A DNA stretch of 64,000 nt from a bacterium (GTDB taxonomy: Bacteria > Oederibacteriota > CAKKQC01): contig CAKKQC010000063.1 of the NCBI GenBank assembly GCA_919901855.1, positions 15,153 to 79,152 of the forward strand, in the 5' to 3' direction. A program made the translations under genes and the position numbers. Below the pieces are notes generated by a model that ran no database searches, was not told the origin of the DNA, and was given only the letters and a program-made list of their open reading frames with translations. Shown here in pieces: positions 8,640-18,622 of the stretch; the first letter of the stretch is position 1; each line of letters begins with the position of its first letter.

Positions 8640-9580
8640 GCCGCGCCTCCGGGCCCCTCGAGGAAGAGCCGCTCGAGCCGGCCGGTCTCCGGCACCGCCT
8701 CGATGATCCGCACCCCCGCCCCCACGAGAGCCGCGAGGACCTTCGCGGCCGCCTCGTCGTCAGGCACCTCGACCCGGAGCGACGTCTCCGTGCTCCCGGC
8801 CAGCGATCCGCCCGCCGCCGCCACCACCCGGCCGGGATCGACGCCCGCCGGCACCGGCGCAGCCGTCCTGATCAGCAGGACCCGGGCGGCACTGGCGCCC
8901 GCCGCCGGCACCTCGACCGACTCCACCCGGCCGTCCTTCACGAAGGCCACGCGCGTGCAGAGCCGTTCGACCTGCTCGAGCTGGTGGGAGTTGATGACTA
9001 CGGTCGTCCCCCGCCGGGCGAGGTCGTCCACGATCCGGCGGGCCATGATCGCCCCGACGGGGTCCATGCCCGAAGTGGGCTCGTCGAGATACAGGTACCG
9101 GGGCCGGGCGACGAGCGCCTGCGCGAGCCCGAGCCGCTGGAGCATGCCGCGGGAATAGGCCTTGACCTTCTTGGCCGCGTCCTCCGCCGTCAGCCCCACC
9201 TGCTCCAGCAGGCCGGCGACCTCGCCGTCGCGCGCCGCGTCCGGCTGGAGCGCGAGCGCATGGTGGTAGCGCAGGAAATCGCGCCCGCTCATCCACCGGT
9301 CGAACATGAGCCTCTCCGGCAGGTACCCCGTGATCGCATGAACGCCAAGGTCGTCCGGCGACCGGCCGTCCACCGCCACGGTCCCGGAGTCCGGCCGCAG
9401 GAGGCCGAGCATGCACCCCATGAGCGTGGTCTTGCCCGCGCCGTTGGGGCCGATGACGCCGAAGACCTCGCCGGGCCGGATCTCGAGCGAGACGCCGTCG
9501 AGCGCGCGCACCTTCCCTCCACGGTAGGTCTTGGTAAGCGATTCGACGACGATGCCGGCGGTCACGTCAGCGGCCCGCAA
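8636..9580 (-). CDS. ABC transporter ATP-binding protein
   Basis: 314 aa. Walker A GPNGAGKTTLMG, Q-loop region ITGYLPER, signature AYSRGMLQRLGLAQAL, Walker B RYLYLDEPTSGMDP and switch histidine VINSHQLEQVE are all intact. About 90 extra residues follow the ATPase core, ending in a small alpha/beta domain typical of CcmA/NatA-like ATPases (VRIIEAVPETGRLERLFLE). The start could be TTG at 9580, two bases after the pilin stop, or GTG at 9565; neither has a clear ribosome site. It sits between the pilin gene and its cognate permease. Confidence 0.9.
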   Translation of the reverse strand: MRAADVTAGIVVESLTKTYRGGKVRALDGVSLEIRPGEVFGVIGPNGAGKTTLMGCMLGLLRPDSGTVAVDGRSPDDLGVHAITGYLPERLMFDRWMSGRDFLRYHHALALQPDAARDGEVAGLLEQVGLTAEDAAKKVKAYSRGMLQRLGLAQALVARPRYLYLDEPTSGMDPVGAIMARRIVDDLARRGTTVVINSHQLEQVERLCTRVAFVKDGRVESVEVPAAGASAARVLLIRTAAPVPAGVDPGRVVAAAGGSLAGSTETSLRVEVPDDEAAAKVLAALVGAGVRIIEAVPETGRLERLFLEGPGGAA

Positions 9581-9582
9581 TC

Positions 9583-10059
9583 TCAGTACCCGTAGGTTGA
9601 GTACGCGATCGCCTTGCTGTCGGTGGCGGAGGAGTTCACGAAGAGGTGCCCGTTCTTCGGGTTGTACCGCCAGCCCCTGCCGGTGGACGTGATGACCTCG
9701 TCCGTGGTGTACAGGACGGCGGTGCCCGACGGACTCTCGGCGAGCCCGCTGCCGATTCCCGCATGCGACGCCTTGACGGGCGGAAGCACCTCCAGGTAGC
9801 GGGAGAAGCCGTTGGCCGGTACGGGCTCGATCGAAACGGGAAAATCCCCTCCCTCCTCGGAGTGATAGAGCGCTATGGCCCCGCGGATGGACGCGATCGT
9901 GGCTCGCGTCGTCGATTCGCGGGAACGCTCGATCATGAGGGCAAACTTCGGGATGGCCATCGCCGCCAGGACCCCGATGATGGCCACGACGATCATGAGC
10001 TCGATGAGGGTGAATCCCGTTTCGCCCCGCCGCCGCGACTCCCGTCCATGCCGATTCAT
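9583..10059 (-). CDS. Type IV pilin / type II pseudopilin-like protein
   Basis: 158 aa secreted or pilus subunit. A 15-residue basic leader ends in G, followed by FTLIELMIVVAIIGVLAAMA, so prepilin peptidase should cut after G15 and methylate F1; glutamate is at mature position 5 as required. After the hydrophobic spine comes a small globular part with RGWRYNPKNGHLFVNSS, a common ending of GspG-like pseudopilins. No other pilus assembly gene is in view, so it is either one of several scattered minor pilins or a subunit used by the adjacent exporter operon. The start ATG follows a TATGAT box by nine bases. Confidence 0.88.
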   Translation of the reverse strand: MNRHGRESRRRGETGFTLIELMIVVAIIGVLAAMAIPKFALMIERSRESTTRATIASIRGAIALYHSEEGGDFPVSIEPVPANGFSRYLEVLPPVKASHAGIGSGLAESPSGTAVLYTTDEVITSTGRGWRYNPKNGHLFVNSSATDSKAIAYSTYGY

Positions 10060-10068
10060 CAGGTGCCG

Positions 10069-10074
10069 ATCATA
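10069..10074 (-). promoter_or_regulatory. -10 box of the pilin operon
   Basis: TATGAT (minus strand, 10069-10074), nine bases before the pilin ATG at 10059. With a start site about seven bases beyond the box, the leader would be 0-3 bases. It overlaps the gap after the convergently unrelated isomerase stop at 10088. No good -35 box is visible. Confidence 0.45.
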
Positions 10075-10087
10075 GCATGCCGCCGGG

Positions 10088-10981
10088 TCACAGCCCGTGC
10101 CGGCGCCCCAGCCTCTCCAGCGCCCGGCGCGACCGGCGGTAGGCGTCCATGATCCTCGGCACCTGGCCGACGTCCACGCCCACCCAGCCGTCGAATCCCA
10201 CGCGCTTCAGCGCGAGCATGACGCCGTCCCAGTCGATCGACCCATCGCCGATCGCGCGGTGCTCGTTCGTGAGGCTGTCGTTGTCGGAGGCATGCACGTA
10301 CTTGATCGCCCGGCCCAGCTTCATGATCGAGAGCGGCAGGATCTCCTTCTGCCCGTACTGGTGGCCGGTGTCGAGGACGACGCCGAACCCCTTCGGACCG
10401 ACCGCCTCGATCAGCCGCAGCATGGCGTCCGTGTTCGAGACCATCTCACCCACGCGCGGCTCGACGAGCAGCGTGAGGCCGCGCGCATTCGCCGCCCGCT
10501 TGCACCTGCGCATGGAATCCGTGAGCGCCTCCCACTGCCGGGCCCACGAGAAGCCCTTGGGCACCCGGACGACGTACCGCTCGTTGAACCGGACCATCTT
10601 CTTGTAGGGCGCCGTCCCCCGGAACTCGAGCGGCGGGGTGAAGCTGTCGATCTGGACCGTGGGCGCCCGGAAGAACGCGGCGAGATCCGCCCCGATCTCG
10701 AATAGATCGATGGCATGCCGGCGTTTCCGCGCGTCGAGGCTCACGAGATCCGGGAGAACCGGACAGAAGTTGATGATCCTGAGGTTGAGGTCCGAGCACA
10801 GAGCCTTGAGCTCATGCCGGTCGCGCCAGACTTCCTTGAGGTTCTGCTCGCGGACGCCCTCGAGCTCCCCCGCGGTGAACCCCATGGCGGCCATCTCGGC
10901 CAAAGCCTTCCGGGTTTTGGCCGGCGTGGGCGGATACCCGTACCGGCTGATGGCATAGAGCCAGCAGCACGCGATCTTCAT
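10088..10981 (-). CDS. Sugar phosphate isomerase/epimerase-like TIM-barrel protein
   Basis: 297 aa from ATG 10981 (MKIACCWLYAISRYGY). Matches the AP-endonuclease-2/xylose-isomerase-like barrel family: metal-ligand positions are plausible in LLVEPRVGEM (Glu), GVVLDTGHQYG (Asp, His), YVHASDND (His, Asp) and the closing DWDGVMLALKRVGFDGWVGV strand-helix. These proteins usually isomerise or epimerise sugars, inositols or their keto forms. A divergent Gfo/Idh/MocA oxidoreductase next door supports carbohydrate catabolism. Its ATG overlaps the stop of a possible 24-codon upstream ORF as ATGA. No signal peptide, so cytoplasmic. Confidence 0.85.
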   Translation of the reverse strand: MKIACCWLYAISRYGYPPTPAKTRKALAEMAAMGFTAGELEGVREQNLKEVWRDRHELKALCSDLNLRIINFCPVLPDLVSLDARKRRHAIDLFEIGADLAAFFRAPTVQIDSFTPPLEFRGTAPYKKMVRFNERYVVRVPKGFSWARQWEALTDSMRRCKRAANARGLTLLVEPRVGEMVSNTDAMLRLIEAVGPKGFGVVLDTGHQYGQKEILPLSIMKLGRAIKYVHASDNDSLTNEHRAIGDGSIDWDGVMLALKRVGFDGWVGVDVGQVPRIMDAYRRSRRALERLGRRHGL

Positions 10982-11052
10982 GGGCGGATTCCCGGCTTCG
11001 CCCCGACGTGCTTCTCGGAGAGCGTGACGGGTCCGACCTTTGCCGTCTGCAT
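10978..11052 (-). CDS. Possible 24-aa leader ORF upstream of the isomerase gene
   Basis: From ATG 11052 it reads MQTAKVGPVTLSEKHVGAKP and four more residues, and its TGA overlaps the isomerase ATG (ATGA). The ATG is ten bases after an extended -10 (TGCTATTAT, 11063-11071), so it would be the first codon translated on that transcript. Either a regulatory leader peptide coupled to the isomerase or chance. No family recognised. Confidence 0.3.
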   Translation of the reverse strand: MQTAKVGPVTLSEKHVGAKPGIRP

Positions 11053-11062
11053 CGTGATCTGC

Positions 11063-11071
11063 ATAATAGCA
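11063..11071 (-). promoter_or_regulatory. Extended -10 for the isomerase unit
   Basis: TGCTATTAT on the minus strand. It faces away from the promoter of the divergent oxidoreductase gene; two perfect inverted repeats (11092-11139) lie between the two promoters. No -35 hexamer recognised. Confidence 0.4.
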
Positions 11072-11091
11072 CCGGCCCGAGCAGGGGATGG

Positions 11092-11119
11092 CGGAGTTTC
11101 GGCGTCCGCCGAAACTCCG
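11092..11119. repeat. Perfect 12-bp inverted repeat between divergent sugar genes
   Basis: CGGAGTTTCGGC and GCCGAAACTCCG separated by GTCC. It lies upstream of the -10 of the oxidoreductase gene and behind the isomerase promoter, where an operator shared by both would be expected. It could also fold as a hairpin. No run of T follows on either strand, so a terminator is unlikely. Confidence 0.7.
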
Positions 11120-11121
11120 AT

Positions 11122-11139
11122 GCATCCGTAAACGGATGC
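11122..11139. repeat. Perfect 8-bp inverted repeat at the oxidoreductase promoter
   Basis: GCATCCGT and ACGGATGC separated by AA, ending two bases before the TACAAT box at 11142-11147. It occupies the place of the -35/-10 spacer, so a bound regulator would block RNA polymerase. Two bases separate it from the 12-bp repeat. Operator role is inferred. Confidence 0.65.
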
Positions 11140-11141
11140 GC

Positions 11142-11147
11142 TACAAT
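11142..11147 (+). promoter_or_regulatory. -10 box of the Gfo/Idh/MocA gene (leaderless)
   Basis: TACAAT (5 of 6 to consensus), seven bases before the ATG at 11155; there is no ribosome site. Transcription should start at or within a base or two of the start codon. The -35 region has no consensus and is covered by the inverted repeats. Confidence 0.6.
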
Positions 11148-11154
11148 CACCCTC

Positions 11155-12210
11155 ATGCCAACCACATACAAGATCGCCGCGATCGGGGCCGGAAGGCCCT
11201 GGAAGACCGAGGGTGCCACCGGATTCGGGATGTCCCACCGCCACTGGATCGGGTTCAAGTCGACCGGCCGGGCCGAGCTGGCCGCCGTCTGCGACCTCGT
11301 GCCCGAACGCTCGCAGGCTTACGCGAACGACCACAATCCCGCGGCCAAGCTGTTCACGGACTACAAGAAGATGATGGAAGAGGTGAAGCCGGACTTCGTC
11401 TGCGTCTCGCTGTGGCCCCACCTGCACGCGACCACCGTCTGTGACCTCGCCCCGTACAAGCCCAAAGGCATTCTCTGCGAGAAGCCCATGGACGTGGACT
11501 GGGACGCCGCGATGCGCATGCACCTGGCCTGCCAGACGCACGGCGTGCCGCTCATGATCCACCACCAGCGCCGGTTCAACAAGCCGTTCCTGGAGGCCAA
11601 GCGCCTGCTCGACGCCGGGGCGATCGGCAAGCTCCTCAGGCTGGAAGGCGGCTGGCACAACTTCCAGGACTCGGGCACGCACCTGATCGACATGCTCTTC
11701 AACTTCGCCGGGGATGCCGAGGCGGAGTGGGTCCTGGCCCAGGCGGACGCCCGCGGCGGCCGCAAGGTCTTCGGCGCGCTCCAGGAGACGCACGGGATCA
11801 TCACGTGGCGGTTCAAGACCGGCGTGCGGGCCACGTACTTCGGCGGGAAGGATTGGGCCGACCTCGGGTGCATCATCCGGATCACGGGTGAATCGGGCGT
11901 CATCGAGATCAACGACAAGGGCGCGCCATGGGTCCGGATACGGAAGGACGGCGGTACGTGGGAGCATCCGGACACCGGCGGCGAGGGCATCCATGACAAC
12001 GCCGCGATCGACCGGGGCATCCAGGACTTCGTGGATGCGGTGGAGAAGGGCCGGCCTCCCGTGTTGGGGAGCCAGAGCGCCATCCGTCCGACCGAAGTCA
12101 TCTTCGCGGCCTACGAGTCCGCGCTGAAGCGCACGCGTATCGACCTGCCGCTTCCGCCGGGCCCCTCGGCCCTCCGCAAACTCGCGGCGGATCAGGGCGT
12201 GGAGTTCTGA
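11155..12210 (+). CDS. Gfo/Idh/MocA family oxidoreductase
   Basis: 351 aa NAD(P)-dependent sugar or inositol dehydrogenase-like enzyme. Seen: an N-terminal Rossmann start YKIAAIGAG, the family motif GILCEKPMDVDW with the catalytic-site lysine, RRFNKPFLEAK at the domain junction, and the DSGTHLIDMLFN segment carrying the conserved histidine. C-terminal alpha/beta domain complete. The ATG at 11155 is chosen over upstream frames because TACAAT lies seven bases before it and the protein then starts as expected (MPTTYKIAAIG). Divergent from the sugar isomerase, convergent with the GH140-like gene whose stop is one base away. Substrate unknown. Confidence 0.9.
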   Translation: MPTTYKIAAIGAGRPWKTEGATGFGMSHRHWIGFKSTGRAELAAVCDLVPERSQAYANDHNPAAKLFTDYKKMMEEVKPDFVCVSLWPHLHATTVCDLAPYKPKGILCEKPMDVDWDAAMRMHLACQTHGVPLMIHHQRRFNKPFLEAKRLLDAGAIGKLLRLEGGWHNFQDSGTHLIDMLFNFAGDAEAEWVLAQADARGGRKVFGALQETHGIITWRFKTGVRATYFGGKDWADLGCIIRITGESGVIEINDKGAPWVRIRKDGGTWEHPDTGGEGIHDNAAIDRGIQDFVDAVEKGRPPVLGSQSAIRPTEVIFAAYESALKRTRIDLPLPPGPSALRKLAADQGVEF

Positions 12211-12211
12211 A

Positions 12212-13530
12212 CTAGGCCAGCCGGTCGACGACGAGAACCCGGTCGGGGCGGTCGCCGGGCGGGGTGAAGGTCCTCGCGGCGTCGGCGTCCATGCGCCCGA
12301 GCTCGATCGTCGTCCCGTCCACGGGATCCAGCCACCGCACCCGGACCATCCGCCCGCCGAGGCGCTTGAGGTTGACGGTGACCGCCCGCGGCGTGGGGAG
12401 GTAGACGAAGGCCCACGCGCCCTCGGCGTCCCGCATGGCGCGGACGTGGTCGCCACCGGCCCCGGGATCCGAGACGAGCAGGCCCTGGTCCGCGACCCGC
12501 GTCCGCGTCGGCCGCGACGTCATCAGCGCGGCGAGGTGGCACACCTGCCGGGCCCCGGGCCGCTGAATCGCCTCGCGCCACGCGATCAGCTCGTTACCGT
12601 TGTTGACCGGCTCGCGCCCCGGCGCCCACATCTGCCAGACGAAGTGGTGGCCGTAAGTCACCCCACAGCCCCCCGCAAACACGGACCGGTAGAGCTGTTT
12701 GCGCACGTCCCAGTCGCGGAAGTACCCGTTGCGTGGATCCCATTTCGGCCACGGGTTCACGGGGTGGTCCTCGTAGTTCGGCTCCCCGTCCAGCGTCGGC
12801 TTCGGGGGTGCGAGCGCGAGGTCCCGCTCGATCCATTCCCACACGGGCACGTCGTGCCCCCCGCCGTGGCCGCTCTGCATCATGTTGACGTCGAGCCAGG
12901 GCTCGCCGTGCAGCCACTGCGAGGAGGATGATCCGCCGGACGGGTGGTAAGTCTTGAGCGCCCGCTGGCCGCTTCCCGCGTCGATCCCGGCCGCCATCGC
13001 CCGCCACAGCGCCCGGTAGTCGTGGCCCTCGTAGACGGGGATCCGGTCACCCCCGAGGACCCAGACGAGGTTCGTCTCCTCGCGCCAGCGGTTCCCCAGA
13101 TACCGCCCCCACGCGTGCGCCTTCGCCTCGTTGAAGACCACGGGCCCGGTTCCCCACTGGCCAACGTTCACCTTGTCGCCCCAGGTCGGCAGGACGCCGA
13201 CGTAGAGGCCGAGGCGGTCGGCCGACCGGATGACCCAGTCCACGTGCCGCATGTATTTCTCGTTGGGCTGTTCCGGGTCGTCGTTGACCAGGGGCTTCTC
13301 CCCGTACCGGTTCGGGGTGTGCAGCCCGTCGAACTCGGCCAGCACGACGGCCTGGATGAGCGTGAACCGCTGGCGCGCCCGGGTGCCGAGGTACTTCGCC
13401 GCCTCGCGCCGGTCGAGCCGCTGGAAGAGCTCCCACGCCGTGTCCCCCAGCCAGAAGAACGGCTTCCCCTTGCCCGTGACCAGGATCCGGCCGTCGTTGC
13501 TGACCCCGAGCCGCGGAAGCCTGGCAGCCA

Positions 13531-13531
<1 letters not shown>
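12212..13531 (-). CDS. DUF4038 glycoside hydrolase, GH140 (apiosidase)-like
   Basis: 439 aa. N-terminal DUF4038 barrel with the family's opening [20 protein letters not shown] and TAWELFQRL, and a C-terminal putative collagen-binding-like beta domain (from about [19 protein letters not shown]). Two carboxylates match GH140 catalytic motifs: D162 in VWVLGGDR and E250 in [11 protein letters not shown]. Known GH140 enzymes release apiose from pectin rhamnogalacturonan II; substrate here is inferred only. No signal peptide, so it would act in the cytoplasm on imported oligosaccharides. Its ATG shares one base with the pgm stop (TGATG), so the two are co-translated. Confidence 0.85.
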
Positions 13532-15183
<1,652 letters not shown>

Positions 15184-15324
15184 GGGACCTCCAGCCTACC
15201 AGACGGCCGAGCTCCTCAGGCGACCGCCAGCCCTACTTCGCCGGAGGCGGCGACACGTCCGCTAGGGTCGCGGTCGCGCCGCCGATCCGGGAGCACCGCG
15301 CCGCCTTCATGCTCCGGAATGATC
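15184..15324. other. Intergenic stretch, 141 bases
   Basis: Between the methyltransferase stop and the pgm start. On the minus strand a 25-codon frame (MKAARCSRIGGATATLADVS...) can be read but has no ribosome site, -10 box or family resemblance. No hairpin, repeat or RNA gene recognised apart from the pgm ribosome site at its left edge. Confidence 0.5.
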
Positions 15325-16050
15325 TCACTTCTTCCCCCAGATCAGGAGGTAGGGCGAGACCCAGCGGATCGGGCCCTTCCTGAGATCCTCGTCCATCCTC
15401 GCGAGGCCCTTGCGGAATGCCTCGTCCGGGATAAGGTGCAGCGACGAGCAGGCCTTGTTCCTCCAGAGGCTGATATCCGTGAGATCCGCCTCGAAGAGCA
15501 CGCGCTCCTCCGCGATCCCCCTGAACCCCGCCTTCCGCATGAGGCCCTGGATCTCGCCGTCCAGGGGGTAGCGCTCGAGCTCGTAGGGAACGGTCTCGGG
15601 GAAGTAGTTCGTCAACGGCTTCCGGCTGAGGATGATCTCGCGGTCGTCCGTGACCGTGCAGATCCGTCCGCCTGGCCGGAGCAGTCCAAGCGCCTTCGCG
15701 AAGTAGGCCATCCGGTCTCGCACGTGGTGGATGACATCCACAGTGAAGATGAGATCGAATCCGCCTTCAGCCACGCCGGGCTCCTCGGCCGTGCCGGCCG
15801 AAAACGCCACAGACCCGCTCCGGCTCCTGGCCACCTCGAGCATCTTCGGGGCCGGATCGCCCCCCCAAGCCGCGCAGCCCGTCCGCTCCTGAAGGGCGAT
15901 GATGTAGTTGCCGGTGCCGCACCCGACCTCCAACACCTTCGATCCGGCGTCGACGTTCGAATGGCCGGCCAAGGCCCGGAACACCTCGGGGTGGACCTGC
16001 CGGTACTTCGAGTAGTCGGCCGCGAGCCGGCCGTAATCCACGTCGGTCAT
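15325..16050 (-). CDS. SAM-dependent class I methyltransferase
   Basis: 241 aa from ATG 16050 (MTDVDYGRLAADYSKYR). Motif I VLEVGCGTGNY at 39-49, acidic GGDPAPKML after strand 2, DLIFTVDVIHHV at strand 4 and LLRPGGRICTVTDD after it: a Methyltransf_11-type small-molecule or lipid methyltransferase fold of the UbiE-like group. The C-terminal part (SLHLIPDEAFRKGLARMDED) also occurs in this type. Starts seven bases after the stop of the Asp-box lipoprotein gene, so probably co-transcribed. Substrate not predictable; no link to the neighbour's function is evident. Confidence 0.87.
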   Translation of the reverse strand: MTDVDYGRLAADYSKYRQVHPEVFRALAGHSNVDAGSKVLEVGCGTGNYIIALQERTGCAAWGGDPAPKMLEVARSRSGSVAFSAGTAEEPGVAEGGFDLIFTVDVIHHVRDRMAYFAKALGLLRPGGRICTVTDDREIILSRKPLTNYFPETVPYELERYPLDGEIQGLMRKAGFRGIAEERVLFEADLTDISLWRNKACSSLHLIPDEAFRKGLARMDEDLRKGPIRWVSPYLLIWGKK

Positions 16051-16057
16051 CAGGATC

Positions 16058-18160
16058 TCACTGCCTGATCCGGTACAGCCCAACGCCGCCGGCCCACAGA
16101 TCGGACGTCGCGGGGTCGAAGCGCAGAACGAGCGGCTTGCGGTAGGGCAGGTCGAGCGTGATATCGGACCAGGTCGCGCCGCCGTCGGTCGTCCTGTAGA
16201 CACCGCCCGCCGTGTCCTCACCCCAGCTCACGCGCGAGAGCCAGATCGTCTCCTCGCGCCGGGGATCGATCTCGAGGCCGACGATGGCGAGGCCGTCGAA
16301 GGTCGTGAGCTTCGTCCAGGTGTCGCCGTGGTCCCGGCTCCGCCAGAGGTTCGCCCCGCCCGCGTACACGACGCCGCGCACCGAGACCGCGAGATTGAAG
16401 ACCCAGCTCTCGGGGAGCGTGGTGCGCTCCCAGGTTGCCCCCGCGTCGCGGCTCCGGTGCACGCCGCCCTGCTCCCCTGTCGCGCCCCAGAACAGCCGGT
16501 TCGAGCGGGTGGGGTCCACGGCCAGCCCGTAGAACATGCGCCGGCTCGCGGGCTGCCCGGCAAGCCGCCGCCATGTCCCGCCGGCGTCGTCCGAGATGAA
16601 CGCGCCGCCTCCCTCGAAGCCGTCCTCGGGATCCCCGTCGATGCCCAGGTAGAGGCGTCCGGGGCGGCTGGGATCGGCCGCAAGCGCGCGGGCGTAGCCT
16701 TCCCCCCAAACTGCATTGCGCGTCGGCCGGCGGCTCGGCAGTCCCGCGCCAGTGACGGAGAAGCTCTTCCCCCCGTCGTCGCTGAACACGATTTGATTGA
16801 TCGGCCGGTCCCAGGGGGACGAGGTCGCGACCACGCGGGACCCTCCGCCGGGACGCTCGACGACGGCCACGCGCCACTGGTGCCCGCTGAGCCCGGCCGT
16901 GTATCGCCTCGGCAGGAGCTGACGCCAGCTCCCGCCTCCGTCGCCGCTCGCCATCAGTCCTTCGTCCATCGACGTCACGTACGTCTGCCCCCCCGCGAAC
17001 CGGATGTCGGTCACGACGGAGATGTCCGCGCCGCGGTCGCGCTCCTCCCAGGTCTTCCCGCCGTCGCCGCTGAACGCCGGACGCCAGTTCCCGGCGATGA
17101 ACAGCTCGTCGGGGTGCAGAGGATTCCGGGCCAGGCTGGACGGGGCGCTGATGTCCGGCGTCTCGCCCTCCTCCGGGAGGGTGGGGTCCGCCGCAAGATC
17201 CCGCCGGAGCGTTCGTGCCTCGCGCCAGGTCCTGCCTCCGTCGTCGGAGGCGCAGAAGAGGCCGCTCCACCCCTTCCGCGCGATGACGGCCAGGGCGTCC
17301 GCCCTGGCCGAGTGGACGGCGAGATCGCGGGCCTCGTACCCGGCGGCGACTCCTGCACACTGGATCCACGTCGCGCCGCGGTCGGCCGACCGCCACACGC
17401 CCTCCTTACCGCAGGCGGCGTAGGCGACGCGATCGTCACCCGGAGCGATGGCCACGCCAATCGCGGTTCCCGGGCCCTTCGGCGCGGTCCAGGTCGCGCC
17501 GCCGTCGTCACTGCGCCGGAGCCCCACGCCGGAGGCGACCAGCAGGAGACGTCCGTCGCGCTCGGATACCGCCACCGAGTGGATCGGCGGAGGCCCGGAC
17601 AGCAGCGCCCGCCAGGTTGCGCCGTGGTCGTCGCTGCGGAAGAGCCCGTTCTTCGGCGTCCCCGCGTAGAGGATGCCGGCGGCGTCCGTCGCCAGGGACC
17701 GGATGCTGACGTCGCGCACCGCCACGATCCCGAGCTTCGAGGTCGTGGCGAGCGATGTCCAGCTCCCGCCGAAGTCGGTGCTCGAGTAGAGCCCACCGGT
17801 CGTCCCGAGGTACAGGGCGCCGGGGCGCCTCCGGTCGACCGCCATCCCGTAGACGGCGTAGTTACCGAGCCCGCGGTTCGAGATGCGCCAGTTACGGCCG
17901 TGATCCGTGGATACGTAGAAGCCGTTCACGTCGCCGCCGAGGTAGACGACGCCGTCCCGGGTGGGATCGAACGCGCAGGCCCAGTAGAATCCCCCGCCAC
18001 CCCAGCCCACGGCCTGCCATGACGCCGGCCTCCCGGTGGAGCTCACCGCCGACGCGCTCCCCCGGCTCACGGCCCCCCCGCCGCACGCCGCCGGCAGGAC
18101 CGCGACCAGGGCGCACAGGACCGATCGGAGGTGAGCCCCTTGCCCATCAAGTTTCGTCAC
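16058..18160 (-). CDS. Asp-box (BNR/sortilin-like) beta-propeller lipoprotein
   Basis: 700 aa. GTG start, signal sequence LRSVLCALVAVLPAAC with lipobox cysteine, then at least 13 Asp-box motifs of type S-x-D-x-G-x-T-W (STDHGRNW, STDFGGSW, SDDHGATW, SDDGGATW, SADRGATW, SDDGGRTW, SGDGGKTW, SGDGGGSW, SDDGGKSF, SDDAGGTW, SRDAGATW, SRDHGDTW, TTDGGATW). This fits a two-propeller sortilin/VPS10-like or xyloglucanase (GH74)-like fold. GH74 catalytic aspartates were not assigned, so binding or hydrolase activity stays open. TAAAAC lies seven bases before the GTG. Likely lipid-anchored in the envelope. Confidence 0.88.
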   Translation of the reverse strand: MTKLDGQGAHLRSVLCALVAVLPAACGGGAVSRGSASAVSSTGRPASWQAVGWGGGGFYWACAFDPTRDGVVYLGGDVNGFYVSTDHGRNWRISNRGLGNYAVYGMAVDRRRPGALYLGTTGGLYSSTDFGGSWTSLATTSKLGIVAVRDVSIRSLATDAAGILYAGTPKNGLFRSDDHGATWRALLSGPPPIHSVAVSERDGRLLLVASGVGLRRSDDGGATWTAPKGPGTAIGVAIAPGDDRVAYAACGKEGVWRSADRGATWIQCAGVAAGYEARDLAVHSARADALAVIARKGWSGLFCASDDGGRTWREARTLRRDLAADPTLPEEGETPDISAPSSLARNPLHPDELFIAGNWRPAFSGDGGKTWEERDRGADISVVTDIRFAGGQTYVTSMDEGLMASGDGGGSWRQLLPRRYTAGLSGHQWRVAVVERPGGGSRVVATSSPWDRPINQIVFSDDGGKSFSVTGAGLPSRRPTRNAVWGEGYARALAADPSRPGRLYLGIDGDPEDGFEGGGAFISDDAGGTWRRLAGQPASRRMFYGLAVDPTRSNRLFWGATGEQGGVHRSRDAGATWERTTLPESWVFNLAVSVRGVVYAGGANLWRSRDHGDTWTKLTTFDGLAIVGLEIDPRREETIWLSRVSWGEDTAGGVYRTTDGGATWSDITLDLPYRKPLVLRFDPATSDLWAGGVGLYRIRQ

Positions 18161-18167
18161 GATCCCC

Positions 18168-18173
18168 GTTTTA
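18168..18173 (-). promoter_or_regulatory. -10-like box before the Asp-box lipoprotein
   Basis: TAAAAC on the minus strand (4 of 6 to consensus), seven bases before the GTG at 18160, with no ribosome site. The same spacing as the leaderless starts elsewhere in the window is the main support. Confidence 0.35.
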
Positions 18174-18187
18174 CCACGCCCGGGTGC

Positions 18188-18622
18188 TTACGCTTGCGCG
18201 TGTGGTCGCCCGTCCTCCTCCAGCAGGTGGATCCCCGGCGACTCCTCAGCGGCCGTCTGGACGTCGGCCGGCAGGTCGGTCATCTCCATGACTTCCCGGA
18301 GCTCCAGCTCGCCCCCGAGCCTCACGACCGGGCACTGGGATGCCCATTCGATCGCCTCCTCGCGCGAGTCCACGTCGATGAGCCAGAATCCCGCGATCTG
18401 GTCCCGTGCGCCCGGGAACGGTCCGTTCCGCACCTCCCGTTCGCCGTTCGTCAGCCGGACCCTGAACCCCTTCGCGGTCGGGGCCAGTCCCTCGGCCGAC
18501 AACAGGCAACAGGCCTTCGTGAGTTTCTCGTTGTACCTCGCCATCTCGGCGAAGAATTCCGCGTCCGGCAGCGTCCCCTGCTCGGTCTGTTCGTCCGACT
18601 TCACTATCATCATGTATCGCAT
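18188..18622 (-). CDS. YCII-family (DGPF domain) protein
   Basis: 144 aa from ATG 18622 (MRYMMIVKSDEQTEQG), chosen because GGAGG lies about eight bases upstream; a longer frame to 18664 adds only low-complexity Gly/Pro. Belongs to the YCII/DGPF family: the signature appears as VRNGPFPGARDQIAGFWLID, followed by EEAIEWASQCP. The family is often encoded near ECF sigma factors and resembles muconolactone isomerase folds, but its biochemical role is unknown. Here it follows two tiny membrane-protein genes. The downstream promoter region of the Asp-box lipoprotein gene begins right after it. Confidence 0.87.
   Translation of the reverse strand: MRYMMIVKSDEQTEQGTLPDAEFFAEMARYNEKLTKACCLLSAEGLAPTAKGFRVRLTNGEREVRNGPFPGARDQIAGFWLIDVDSREEAIEWASQCPVVRLGGELELREVMEMTDLPADVQTAAEESPGIHLLEEDGRPHAQA

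Noticed and set aside
11092-11119. Intrinsic terminator hairpin
   Set aside because: No T-tract follows on either strand and it lies between divergent promoters, so an operator is more likely.
15184-15324. 25-codon ORF upstream of pgm
   Set aside because: No ribosome site, promoter or recognisable sequence; consistent with chance in GC-rich DNA.
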